DNA from: Silene conica
Lineage: Eukaryota; Streptophyta; Magnoliopsida; Caryophyllales; Caryophyllaceae
DNA length: 64,000 nt
Reading direction: 5' to 3'
Assembly (NCBI GenBank): GCA_029255685.2
Contig: CM055317.2
Span: forward strand, 74,823,460-74,887,459
The position numbers and the translations under genes are program-made. Below, one piece after another: positions 11,701-21,514 of this stretch; the stretch's first letter is position 1, and each line of letters opens with the position of its first letter. The notes under the pieces are model-generated. The model was not told where the DNA came from and ran no database searches. It worked only from the letters and a program-made list of their open reading frames with translations.

Positions 11701-12754
11701 TTAGGGGTTCTTGGTTTCGGAGGCCCTGCACATGATTACATAGATGAGAACCACAACCAGTATCAAGTACCCAAGTTCCGCAACTTGCGTGGTTAATCTC
11801 AATCATGTGAATAAAAGAAGAAGAAGACATACCAACAGGAGTAACACGGCCTGCCTTAATGTCCTCACGATACACGGGGCATGAGCGCCTCCAATGCCCA
11901 GTCTTGTGGCAATGGTGACATTCCATGCTTGTATCCTTGCTCTTTGTCTTGCCTTGTGAGTTACTCGACTCACCAGGCCCACTCTTAGCAAATCCTGGTT
12001 TCTTGAACCTGGGCTTACCTACTGCTAGGTCGCCCTGAGCTTTAGCCTTCCCTTTACCTTTCCCCTTACTGGAGATCATGAGAACATCCTGCTTAAGACT
12101 CCCACTCAACTTAAGATCCTTCTCAGTCTGTACGAGAAGGGAGTGGAGCTCTTGGGGAGTCTTCTTCATGTCGTTCATGTAGTAGTTGGCCCTAAAGAGG
12201 GCGAACCCATCATGAAGCGAATGAAGCATGCGATCAACGATGATGTTCTCACTGATCTTGCAGTTTAGGGACTCCAGTTTCTCGATATTCTCAATCATGT
12301 TGAGAATATGTGGGCTAACAGCTTGGCCCTTCTGGAGTTTCGCCTCAAACAAGCGACAGGTATGCTCATAAGAAACGATTCTCGGAGCCTTGGAGAATTC
12401 GTTAGTGAGCGTGGTGAAAATCTTGTTTGCACCATGGGTTATGAAGCGTCTTTGCAAATTGGATTCCATTGCATAGATGAGTACGTTCTTTATCGCACCC
12501 GCTTCCATAACGAAATCGCTATGAGCGCGAATTTCGTTGGCTCTAGCTCCAGTTCCTGGGTGTGGCGGAATGGGCTCAGTTAAGAACTTGAGCTTTCCGT
12601 CAGCAATGGCAGCATTCCGTAGTGCTGCCTCCCAATCAGAGAAGTTTGACCCATCATTCCTCAGTCTAGTTGACTGATTCATGGAGTCCATGAAGGCTTT
12701 TAGCCAGGATTCACGTGCTAGCTTGGCACTTGGCATTGGGTCTTCACCAGCCAT
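8723..12754 (-). CDS. Ty1/copia gag-pol polyprotein, intact (element A)
   Basis: This 1343-residue polyprotein is uninterrupted, with the ATG complement at 12752-12754. Order: gag (about 30-230); a Lys-rich linker; CCHC zinc knuckle (C279, C282, H287, C292); aspartic protease (DTG, 331-333); integrase zinc module (H466, H471, C497, C500); integrase catalytic D527, D590, E626; reverse transcriptase with YVDD at 1016-1019; RNase H (D1189, E1230, D1268). The protease-integrase-RT order defines Ty1/copia. It should make the capsid and enzymes that reverse-transcribe element RNA in cytoplasmic particles and integrate it in the nucleus. It differs from element B by only scattered substitutions. I do not assign a named lineage. 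Confidence 0.97.
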   Translation of the reverse strand: MAGEDPMPSAKLARESWLKAFMDSMNQSTRLRNDGSNFSDWEAALRNAAIADGKLKFLTEPIPPHPGTGARANEIRAHSDFVMEAGAIKNVLIYAMESNLQRRFITHGANKIFTTLTNEFSKAPRIVSYEHTCRLFEAKLQKGQAVSPHILNMIENIEKLESLNCKISENIIVDRMLHSLHDGFALFRANYYMNDMKKTPQELHSLLVQTEKDLKLSGSLKQDVLMISSKGKGKGKAKAQGDLAVGKPRFKKPGFAKSGPGESSNSQGKTKSKDTSMECHHCHKTGHWRRSCPVYREDIKAGRVTPVGMSSSSFIHMIEINHASCGTWVLDTGCGSHLCNHVQGLRNQEPLIKGEVDLRVGNGARVAALSKGTYVIQLPSGFELFLYNCYYVPSLSKNIISVSALDKLGFSFVIENNSCIFSLHNMIYGKAVSMNGIYVLDQTTEILHVNNKRIKVGDKDQTYLWHCRMGHINEKRVKQLIQNGAISPFDFESYGTCESCLIGKMTRISFKGVGMRAADLIGLIHTDVCGPMSINARDGYRYFITFTDDLSRYGYVYLMKHKSESFDKFKEYQNRVQNQLGRKIKALRSDRGGEYLSREFDQHLKDCGIVLQLTPPGTPQLNGVSERRNRTLLDMVRSMMSHTVVPDSLWGYALLSAALILNRSPSKAVDKTPYELWKGTVPNLSFIRVWGCEAYVKWRHEDKLGPRSVKTYFIGYPKGTFGHYFYSPTEQRVFVAASATFLEKEFLENKSSNRTFELSEVQEPTTEQPLEATVPSPEAAVDIPEEPRRSGRVSIPPDRYIGMVEEHDTDDVLLLEGNEPTTYKGAMTSSDSKLWLEAMQSEMDSMYENNVWDLVDLPAKVRPLQCKWLYKIKHAVEGQQDIHKARLVAKGFTQVPGLHYDEIFAPVVMLRSIRIILAIAAFHDYEIWQMDVKTAFLNGYLEEELYMVQPEGFIDPAHPKKVCKLKRSIYGLKQASRSWNHRFDQVIKENGFIRSVEEPCLYIKSSGSKIVFLVLYVDDILLIGNDIPLLSSVKAWLKNHFQMKDLGEAQRILGIRIYRDRSRRMLSLSQESYIEKILERFSMTNSKKGFLPMTPGLHLSKTQEAKSVEEKERMSRIPYASAIGSIMYAMICTRPDVAYALSMTSRFQAHPGEQHWMAVKNILKYLRRTKDWGLTFGGDSTLCATGYADASFQTDRDDSKSQSGFVFTLNGAAVSWKSSKQSVTADSTTESEYYAASEAAKEAIWMRQFLQGLSVVPSSNDPITVYCDNSGAIFQAKEHKSSSKARHVQRKAHLIRDYVEQKEIFIEKIATDDNIADPLTKALPRDKHEGHIHSMGIGCVPKL

Positions 12755-14488
12755 TTTAGATTTACAGCAGTTTTAATGAACGTGTTCTACACTGAAAAGA
12801 AGATAAAACAAAACCAAATAAGCAACTTATTGTTGTGATTTAAGTCTATATTAAATTGAATTTAAACTCGTAGACTCATGCATTTATATAATTGATCTCC
12901 CTCAAGAATTATATAAATGATCCCAAGACTCAATTTCCGTATATTGATAAGCCCACAGTTTGGCTAATTCCAATCGTTGGAACTCTTGGTCGATAGATTT
13001 CCGTAAATCCTATCTATTAGTCCATCTCAGTCACTGGAATATTATCGAGTGACCATGATGTTGAGATAAAATAAATCATCTGTTCCCACTTACCCGACGT
13101 AGAAGGGGTCATATTATGCCTACCGACGAAGAAGGGATTCATGGGAGGCTGATTTATAAAGACTAATCTCAATTTTTGGTTATACGAGGAAGACCCCATC
13201 AACTTTTATTTATCCATATATAAGTGAACTAAAAACTAGCATTTGCGTGAATGAATTAAATAAAGTGATGGCTTTTGAATTGACATGTGACATCTGTATT
13301 GTCACAGAAAACTAACGCGAGACCTCTACATGAGTCAGTTTTCAGGCAAGATATAGGTGGTTTGGTTTTTAGGCGGAATATGATGCAAGCTATTATCGAT
13401 GAAAGCGTAAAGATAAATGCAATAAACGTAAATAAAAGTCCTAGTGTGGCCTATCCTACCAAAATAAACATAAAACAACTTGGAATCCACCGTTGGACCC
13501 TAGAAGCTTGTCTTGATGTTCTATCTTGGTCCTTGCAGCGGGAGTGAGCATCCGGTCTCCGTCTTGTCTTTGGTCTTCACAAAATTACTAATTTAAATTA
13601 CAAAAGTAATCCTAGATACATTCTAATTTAAATACAAAAGTAATTACATGGCAAAAACCTAAAACGGAGATTCAAGATCTCAAAATTACAAGCAAGATCG
13701 TGTCCCATCATTACGGTAACACAATCTTCTAAGGCCACACTAAGTTACAACCGTTTGCAAAAATTAAATACGTTATTGAAAGCATTCAAGGCATTCACAA
13801 GACGATAAATAAAATGCATCAACTAAAAACAATTTATACATGACATAATACCGTTATTATGATTAATAAATTTATACCAAACCACCTTTTAAAATTAAAA
13901 TTAAGTGACTATACCGTTTTAATCACCAATTTTAATAAACATATAATCCATTGTTTTAAACTGTTTTAAAAACAATATGTATCAAACGAGGGTGAACCGT
14001 TTCACTAAATAATATACTATTTCCGTATACAGTATATTATTTTAAGCCATGTGAAAATAAGAAACAAGTTATTTTCGAAAATAAACACCCCGAAACGAGA
14101 GCACTCGATCGAGTAACAGGGGCACTCGATCGAGTGTCAGGGTCACTCGATCGAGTGCAGCAGGGCTCGATCGAGTGGCTCATAAAATTTGCAAATCGCT
14201 GCACTTTTATATTAAAACGAGTTTATAACATGGATTTAAAACGTGTAAATCATAAATAAACAACAACAAAAGATTCACATATTGCTAAAAATATCGATTA
14301 ATTAACAATATGCAAATTATAATCGAAAAACAAGATCGATTTCTCACAAAAATCACACGCACAAGCCTGGTACGAGGGCACTCGATCGAGTGCAACAGGG
14401 ACTCGATCGAGTGCCTAGGCAGATTGCACGGTTTTCAACAATTTTAAAACTTATGAAAGACACAATTGTAAAATTTTCATGGCCTAAG
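12755..14488 (-). other. Long 5' leader of copia A with CACTCGATCGAGTG palindrome arrays
   Basis: This is non-coding leader between the primer binding site and gag. Two palindrome clusters occur: two units at 14379-14413, 90-124 bp inside the LTR, and four at about 14102-14177 with ~21-bp spacing. The remainder is AT-rich and matches the leaders of B and C, except that B carries a different palindrome at the same places. An antisense open frame (13287-13547) is preserved only in part in the other copies, so I do not call it a gene. Confidence 0.8.
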
Positions 14489-14500
14489 GCTCTGATACCA
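14489..14500 (-). promoter_or_regulatory. Primer binding site, initiator-Met tRNA (copia A)
   Basis: The element strand reads TGGTATCAGAGC two bases inside the 5' LTR. This is the standard plant Ty1/copia site pairing with the 3' end of initiator methionine tRNA, where minus-strand DNA synthesis starts. Confidence 0.95.
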
Positions 14501-14502
14501 CT

Positions 14503-15497
14503 TGTGGGGAATAAAACGCGTATTCACCCTAAAATTGCAGGATTATAATGAAAAATACAACTGTGAATATCGTCATAAGATTAAAAACATGAGAAAAGAA
14601 GTACAACCTTTAGTCCTCGCGCAAAAGGCCTAAGAACAGGAATTAATGCAAATTCCCTCCTATAACTTGCACCCAAGACTTAGTTTGAGACGTGGCCGCG
14701 TGTGCTAGAAATCCTCTCCAATTGCCTTGCAATATAGGGAGAGCCCTTGAGGTTTTAGATGTGAGATCTGAGGTTTTGGGAGAAGAGTGCTCTCAAAACC
14801 CTAATTTTTCTTGAGAATTGTTTAAGCAGTGAAACAAGAGTAACTGACATAAGGAGAGTCCACCTCCTTATGTAGTTGTTTCGGCCGAATTGGGGATAGG
14901 GTAGGAGTGGGCTTTCCACTCTTACCTTATTCTAATTCGTGATTCGACCCATTTAGCTTTAAGTTGTTCGCGGGTTTTATTTATAAATCGTAACATGTTA
15001 TCAGATATTAATACAGTCGATATATTAATAATGGTCTGACAAAATACGATATTGTATAATTACCCAAATTAATATAACTGTTTATATTAATACGCGAATA
15101 CAATATTTAATTAAATATAACCGTTTATATTTAATTTACGAATTAATCTTGTAATCCGTATTAGCTAAAATTATTTAATCCGTATTAAATAATAATTCTC
15201 AACATCTTATTGACTAATTTAATAGTCAATACCTCTGACTAACCGTTTAGTCATATCCGGCAAAATGTGACTGTATTTTCATACCTTCACATCTCTCAAA
15301 CGTGTCCTATAGGTGTGACGTATAGGGACCAGTTGACCACCGCCATCCGTATGACAATAACGTCAAACTTATCTAGCAAGCCAACCGTTATTGATAAACG
15401 TGGATCAACTGGTAATAATACAGAAGTATGCCCTTGTGATCCTTAAAAAGATTTAATAAGTCATTGTGCTTAATTGTCAAGGACACCAGCCCCAACA
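14503..15497 (-). repeat. 5' LTR of copia element A
   Basis: This 995-bp LTR appears identical by eye to 6866-7860. It carries the promoter for element RNA. The inverted repeat with ACATAAGGAG/CTCCTTATGT arms is at 14847-14873. The following AGAAG (15498-15502) is the second copy of the target duplication. Confidence 0.95.
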
Positions 15498-15502
15498 AGA
15501 AG

Positions 15503-18500
15503 GGGATATCTTCTCACAGGGGCCGAACTGTTTTAGATATGGCTGCAAGAGCTATTAAAGAGAAACAACCCATACAACTTGAGTGGGACAAAGAAGATAA
15601 ATTGCCGACAGGAAAATATGCATCTAAGTTTAGTTCATGGATAGGCGTGACTGTTCGGGGGAATGTTAGTCCCGCACTGGAGAGTTGGGAGGATGTGGAT
15701 CAACCGACGTTGAACCTTATGCTGAGTGAACTGACGGTATGTTATTTTAACCATGTTCTAAGTTTTTTTTGCTTCATGTTCTAAGTTTTATGAATGTGGG
15801 TTGTACAGATATAAGGCCTATATAATGATCCTCTTATTATTTCAATGAAGTTGAAGTATGAGTTAATTTAGTGAAGAAATAAGCTTAATAGAACGGACTC
15901 AAACTCTGCCGAAATGTAATTGATGAAGGGCTTATTAGTTTGCTTGGGTTTGGGTGTTAACAATTTATGAAATACCATGTCACATGTACTGCTGCTCTAT
16001 GCTACTACTTACTGCGTTTTCGAATGCTTTTATTAGTTAGCTGTTGTACATCACTACTCATATGATCCTATTATTGCTACTACTTCCTACCTCTATTTCT
16101 GCAACACTACACCACGCCTTTACTGCATTTCTGGGTCTGTACCCCTGCACATCTGCAACCACTGCAGTACTACTTTACCTTCGTGCATCATGACATTCCC
16201 GCTACTGCAGTACTACTACCAGACCCCCTCATTCCGCACTGCACTTCGATTTCCGTTCCTGCACTTCAGTTATTATGCACCCGTGATGTCCCTCCTCATT
16301 TCTGCATTTTATTGCTGTACCATCTATTCTTCTACTCCTCTGTTCCTGCAATGTTGTGCTAGTTACTACTGCTGCACTATTCCTGCACGCTACTACCATC
16401 TACACCTTAATACTGTCGCACCTACTGCCACTGCATACCACCGCACCCCACTGCACGTTCACTCAACCTAGCTACTATGGGTTCTGTTCGGTTAAGTGCT
16501 GCTATATGTCTGCCCTATTTCTGTCCTTATAAACATAGTTATTTCAGTTTTAATGCTGCTATATAAATCCTGTAACTGATGCCTCCTTCTCCTCACGTTC
16601 CATCCTTAAATTACTATTATTTTGTTGTAACTGTGGAACGACATTCTGTGTAAGCCTGTGGTTCATGGCTGTTGCATGTCCTTTGTACGTGCTACTTTCC
16701 TAGGCGTATGTACTTCTACTGGTTACCGCTACTTGTCACTGCTGCACGACACTTCGACTCTACTGCACGCATGTACTGCTGCGCGCTATCACTCCACTGT
16801 TCCTGTACAACTTTCCCTCCACCTTCTGCGTATTACTGCTATTGTACCTCTGCTCTTTCTGCCTTTTCCTGCCCCTGCGCGTCTGTTAACCGCGTCTGCA
16901 CTGTCTGCCGTTCCCTTGAAAAGGATGTTGAGGCTGGTTTATTTGTGCCCGAAAGACGAGAAGACATACTCGCTAAGGCGATAGGCAAGCCTGAGCATCC
17001 GGGCCGTGTGCGAGGAATTCCTCAAGGTATTTCAATAACTGAGTATTTTGGGAAGGGACCAAAAAAACCGACAAGAGAAGAGTTGTACGAGAAGATCAAT
17101 TGCATGCAACTCCAAATTGATAACTTGGAAAAGCTGAAATCAGTGATGATGCAGTTTTGGCTAACTGGTGAGAAGCCAAGTACTAAAGTATTAGACGATT
17201 TAATGCATGGAGGAGCATCTATGAGTACTGAGGGATCGACAAATTCTGCATCACTACACGTGAGTGAAGAGCCACGCCCAGAGGAGACACCCCGAGAGGA
17301 GGATTATCAAACACCCAAGACCAATGTTCTGAAGATTCCTACCATATCACCACGGCAGGTTGTAAAAGGTTTTCATTAAGAAGGATTTGTAAGCTTTGCA
17401 TTTAAAACACTATCTAGTTCAAAGTTTGAAAACAGTAATCTATCTATACAGGGGTCTCACAGGCAATCACTCTCACTAAAAGGAGTGCAATCACTACAAG
17501 TGACTGAGGATCCACCCCGAGAGGAGGATTATGGTACACCCATGACCAATGTTTTGAAGATTCCTGGCCCAGTAACACAACAGGTATATATATATGTAAG
17601 CTTTTCATTAAATACGCTACTTTAAAGTAAATGAAAAAAGTTTGAAATTCTACTATAACTTAAATTTTCAGGCTTGGAAAGATTGTGTGCTATCACTGCC
17701 AAACAAATCATCGAAGATAGTGGCTTCAGGAATGGTATACCTATCAAGTAAGGACGATTTGTTTCCATTCATGGCAGTGCCCTTCGTGATGGTTTTAGAA
17801 AAGTGTCAATCAAGGAAATCTATTCTGGGTCGGAAAATGTTGATTTACCAATGCCTGTTGGTTATATGATAACATTGACTCATGCTAAGGGTTCATTTAT
17901 TCAGTGGCCGCAAAGTCATATACATAGTCCTGTTGATAAGGTAACTAAGATTTCTAGCTAGTATAATGATATAAGATACACTGAGAGTTATACCATTTAT
18001 CAACTTATTTATGCCAACTTTTAGATAACCATGAAAAAGAATGATCAAGGAAAAAATAAAGCAGCAGCAGCAAAGAAGTCCAAGCCTCAGAAGTGTTCAC
18101 CCTCGATTTCGCCATCTTCTTTCCTTGGAATTGAAGTTAGTCACAATTTTAAGCAAAAGCAGAGGACCATGGATTTGAAGTTATTAGAAACTGAGGCTCG
18201 GGTTTTAAAGGCAAGTGGGACAATGATCAGTGTTCCCATTGATGAACATGTGTTACACAATGAACAAACTTGCTACCTTAGTTATGAGGAGGTTGTTCAT
18301 TTGTTAGATGAACAAATGACTGGTGCCTCTCACATTACACTCTTTATGAGGTTCAGTCTCTTTGTTTAAGCTTCCCCTTTGCAATCCCATTAGTATATAT
18401 CTGATAATATGCAAACTAGTACTAAATAGTTACTATGGATTCTTATTGTTGTAGGTATTTGAGTGATCTTGCCGATAGTATGCAAATTACTAATTACTAT

Positions 18501-19561
18501 GGATTCTTGTGCCCAGAGATAATGTCCTCAGAATCCGTTGCTCCGGATGAAAATTAGCGATCCGATTATGTTGCTAGGGCAATGACATGTACCGATTGTG
18601 GAAAAGGTCGGAAACTTATATTTGCTCCATATGCCCAGGGGTACGTAATTATAAATTTCTTTTCATAGTATTATTATTGATGACTTGATTAATTATTTTA
18701 TTATTTTTTGTCAATATTTAAGTTGATATCTTCGTTGTATTTCTCTATAATTTGTAGTAAGCATTGGATGTTGGGCGTGATCAATCCGGCTCAAAGTACA
18801 GTCTATTTGTGTGATCCTGCCGGACATACAGACCCTCGTCAATTTTTCGTGGATACAATTACCCAGTATGTCTAACTTATTTCTGATCTTCTTATTTTGC
18901 CTTCATATATTATACCTCCCGTTACTCCCCTGCATTTGCCTTAAAATGTTTCTGTAGGCTAGGAACAAAAGTTAAGCCACCCAAAAGCCATCAATCATAG
19001 ACATTAGCTTGTTTTTCTATTATACTTGAACTTAACGCTTCATTATCAACTAAAACTGAATAAATATATAAACATGGCTATCTATATATACAGGGCCTTT
19101 GAGAAAAGGAACTCTATCGATGCACTTGCAAAATATGAGGCCAACGACGTTGTTTGGAAAAAGATTAAGGTATCTTAACATATTGTTTCTCTTATTAAGT
19201 ATAGTGCATGTGAAGTATTTATTTATAATATGAGCTCCCCTTTCAGGCCCCTTTGCAGCCTCTTGGTTCCGTTTTATGTGGATACTATATTTGTCGATAC
19301 ATGTTGGACATCGTCAAAGGAAGATATGTTACGGTTACTCCAAATGTATGTTTTTGGATTTTTAGTTCATCTACTTACTTACCTCTATCATTTTACTTAT
19401 ATAGGAGTCTTGGATAGAATTTTTCTAACCAATTTTTGAAAATTTGTTTGTAGTTCATGCTTAGAGCCCCGTTGACATATTCGCTTGAGCAAATTGACGA
19501 GGTGAGGGATATATGGGCTAACTTTGCGCTCCAATTTAAGCCAGCCATGAACGATGCATGA
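15503..19561 (+). pseudogene. CACTA second gene: TnpA-like N-terminus with C-terminal Ulp1-like cysteine protease
   Basis: This is the remainder of the gene starting at 6800, read as several exons. Exon 1 ends at 15736 (donor GTATGT). Later exons lie near 16923-17356, 17460-17582, 17673-17940, 18025-18351 and 18456-18640, then 18758-18865, 19094-19169, 19247-19345 and 19454-19561, most bounded by GT and AG. The last exons encode a C48 (Ulp1/SENP) peptidase fold: catalytic His in KHWMLGVI, Asp in YLCDPAG, and Gln/Cys in QPLGSVLCGYY. Such proteases cleave SUMO-like conjugates; its role in the element is unknown. In-frame stops near 17732 (TAA) and 18555 (TAG), plus the copia insertion, make it a pseudogene. 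Confidence 0.75.
15737..16922 (+). other. Long intron of the CACTA second gene, rich in TACTGC/CTGCAC words
   Basis: This interval lies between a clear donor at 15737 and coding sequence resuming at about 16923. From roughly 15990 to 16910 the plus strand is pyrimidine-rich, with many TACTGC, CTGCAC and CTACTAC words in no fixed register. Open frames such as 16190-16471 and 16658-16984 are Tyr/Cys/His/Leu/Ser-rich products of that composition and match no family I know. It looks like a decayed short-unit repeat. Confidence 0.55.
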
Positions 19562-19814
19562 TGAAGTTTAGCTTAAGTCGTAGCTAGAAGTTTAGCTTAA
19601 GTACATACGTATGTAGCTAGAATTTGTGGATCGGAAAGTATGTTGATATATATGAATGATGTAGTATTTGGAGATTTTTCTCTATATATGGCTAATTTTT
19701 GACCTGAATATAGTTGTTGGAGCAATGTTATTGTACGCTATTAGCGATGTAGCTTATTTGCAGGAAAAATTATATATAATAGGCCGGAAGAATTATAAAT
19801 TAATTTATAAAAAA

Positions 19815-20220
19815 AAATAGCAGGTGCAAAGAGAACGGTTCTGTTCTCAAGCGTGCTCTATTAATTCAAAAATATGGCGCGAAGTTTGAACATGTTGAAC
19901 AAACGAGAACGGTTCATCTAGGAACCGTGCTGGAAAGTGGGTTAGATGTCAAGCAAAGAGCACGGTTAGTGAACATATAGGACGGGCAAAGAGACCGGTT
20001 CTCCTTTGAACCGTGCTGGAAAGTGGGGGAGAAAGAGACCGGTTCCTTTTGGAACCGTTCTGGAAAGGGGGAAAAGAGGACGGTTCCTTTTCGAACCGTG
20101 CTGGAAAGTGGACACATAAGAGGACGGTTGAACCGTTCTCTTAGGTAAAGAGGACGGCCATGGGGAGCACGGTTCCGCCACTCATAGGAGAACGGTTTTT
20201 AACCGTCTTCGTATCGATAT
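19815..20220 (+). repeat. CACTA sub-terminal repeat array (right end)
   Basis: Around nine units of 25-50 bp each carry an ACGGTTC core, many paired with an inverted GAACCGT, giving short hairpins followed by GCTGGAAAGTGG. In CACTA elements, sub-terminal arrays of this type bind the element's TnpA-like protein and are needed for excision. Only this end has them; none are seen between 1 and 2880. Confidence 0.85.
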
Positions 20221-20232
20221 TTTGTAGTAGTG
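20221..20232 (+). repeat. CACTA right terminal sequence
   Basis: TTTGTAGTAGTG is the exact complement of the classic CACTA terminus CACTACTACAAA. It immediately follows the sub-terminal repeats and marks the right end of copy 1. The next three bases are ATT; the partner target duplication cannot be checked because the left end is absent. Confidence 0.93.
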
Positions 20233-20889
20233 ATTTTGAGCTTATATTAGAAATTTTGAGCTTTAGTGGAAATAATATGAGCTAAATTGTAAAGTTAAGA
20301 AACTCCTTTACAAAATATTGATCTTAGAAAGTTATTATACAATTAAAACACAATACATATAACTTCAACTATATTTTAATTTTAATATAAAAAACTAAAA
20401 TATAACTCAAAATAGTTTAAAAGATGAACAAATATATATACATCAGGTCCATTAAATATATCATGGTTATACAATGCTCTTATACATCTGATTGTATAAT
20501 ACTTTTTGTAGACAAAATCCCACGTCTTATGGTTTAGTTAAGAATATTGTCATTCTAAAAGTGACTTAAACTCTATTTTTTCTGACATAATTTTAGTTTT
20601 GTTTAGATGTATTCCGTTAATGAATCAATTATATTTAATTAATTTATTCGCAATATTAAGATTTAATTCAACTATATTAATTCCACCTCAATTTCACTCA
20701 ATTTAGTTTAGTTAAACTCTACCGTATTTAATTCAATTCATCCCGTTTCAACCGAAAAGAACATGAGATGATTACTGGTCGAAAATATGTGAGGTAGCTG
20801 AAGAATTAGAAAAAAACAATAATAAAAAGAAGAGGTTGCAAGAAGATGGAGAAACACTACTCGTTGTTGACTTAGGTTGTTGCGAGTGA
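20233..20889. other. Single-copy AT-rich flank
   Basis: I see no gene, terminal repeat or tandem array here. It is AT-rich sequence between the CACTA terminus and the TATA box of the small peptide gene, and may include that gene's upstream promoter. Confidence 0.5.
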
Positions 20890-20897
20890 TATAAATA
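20890..20897 (+). promoter_or_regulatory. TATA box upstream of the small peptide gene
   Basis: TATAAATA stands 121-128 bp before the ATG at 21018, which would give a leader of about 90-100 nt if transcription starts ~30 bp downstream. It matches the plant consensus well. No transcript evidence is available from sequence alone. Confidence 0.55.
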
Positions 20898-21017
20898 CGG
20901 GAAAAATGAAAGCACAAAATACAAAAGTATTACACAATAAATAACAACTCCAGCCACAAATTGAAGCAATATAAATATATTATATTTAGTATAGTTACTA
21001 GTTTACTACTAAAGAAG

Positions 21018-21212
21018 ATGGCTAAGGTTTCTCAATATTTGTTGGTGTTTGTTATCGTCATTCTCGCGGTAACAACTCCGGCAACTTTGGGTGCTCGCTC
21101 ATTAGTGGACTTGAACGACGTGGTCACTCAAGTCTCTGATATTGTTGTTGTAGACCTAGATACGGATGCAGGAGACGCTACTAACGTTGATGTTCGGGGT
21201 GATATGAATTGA
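21018..21212 (+). CDS. Small secreted peptide, 64 residues, unrecognised family
   Basis: This is the only plausible host gene. The ATG at 21018 is in good context (AAGAAGATGGCT). Residues 1-26 form a classic signal peptide: MAKVSQ, a hydrophobic LLVFVIVILAV core, and a likely cut after LGA. The mature part is short, acidic and rich in Val and Asp, with no cysteines. A TATA box lies upstream. Just after the TGA, another frame reads DTVLGGGGGN then stop, resembling the Gly-rich ends of small secreted plant proteins; a one-base insertion near the stop may have shortened the protein. I cannot name a family or function. Confidence 0.55.
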   Translation: MAKVSQYLLVFVIVILAVTTPATLGARSLVDLNDVVTQVSDIVVVDLDTDAGDATNVDVRGDMN

Positions 21213-21506
21213 TATGGATACCGTGCTAGGCGGGGGCGGAGGCAATTGAATGGTTTTCAGATTATTGTAAACTTCCTTTGTATAATCGTTTCATTTTTAT
21301 GAAGTTTATGTCGCATGTCCTTCCTCGAGATGAACTCATCGTCTGTATTATTATTGTTTGTTTTCTTTATGAAATTCTGTAATTGAAAGTGTATGACATT
21401 GCGCAAATTTGTGCAACATGTTATCGATTTATCGAGTATGACTATTAATTCTATATCCATAATCCGCAGTCCCATTATATTTGATGTTTGTTGGGTTTAA
21501 GATATA
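21213..21506. other. Flank downstream of the small peptide gene
   Basis: This probably holds the 3' UTR and polyadenylation region of the peptide gene. I find no repeat or other coding sequence. Confidence 0.4.
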
Positions 21507-21514
21507 ACAACCAG

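Larger units (their letters stand above)
6866..15497 (-). mobile_element. Complete Ty1/copia LTR retrotransposon A
   Basis: This 8632-bp element lies on the minus strand, with two 995-bp LTRs (6866-7860 and 14503-15497) that I could not tell apart by eye. It is flanked by the target duplication AGAAG (6861-6865 and 15498-15502). Each LTR begins TGTTGGGGCTGG and ends CCCCACA on the element strand. The primer binding site next to the 5' LTR is complementary to initiator-Met tRNA. Internal parts in element order are a ~1.75-kb leader with TCGATCGA palindromes, one gag-pol frame, a ~0.86-kb 3' non-coding region and the polypurine tract. Identical LTRs and an open frame indicate a recent, possibly competent insertion. 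Confidence 0.97.
2406..20232 (+). mobile_element. CACTA transposon copy 1, left end replaced by Harbinger sequence
   Basis: The element has the two-gene plan usual for CACTA transposons and a correct right end. Its left part joins Harbinger ORF1 at 2405/2406 with no terminal sequence. Minus copia A and one target duplication, it is about 9.2 kb. It cannot transpose as it stands because one end is missing in this window, tnp2 is frameshifted and the second gene is broken. Confidence 0.85.

Noticed and set aside
13287-13547. Antisense 86-codon frame in the copia leader, with homologues at 37143-37328 and 47219-47476
   Set aside because: Length and frame are not kept (frameshifted in C), and sequence similarity is explained by the copies being nearly identical at the DNA level.
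14102-14177. Regularly spaced palindromes resembling a CRISPR array
   Set aside because: The units are 12-14 bp with ~8-bp spacers inside plant retrotransposon leaders; there are no cas genes and the genome is eukaryotic.
16190-16984. Tyr/Cys/His-rich open frames on the plus strand
   Set aside because: They lie in the TACTGC-rich intron; composition alone explains them and they match no family.
19914-20181. Antisense frames with repeated ERFQKEPVSFSP-like words
   Set aside because: They arise from translating the CACTA sub-terminal repeats and have no independent support.
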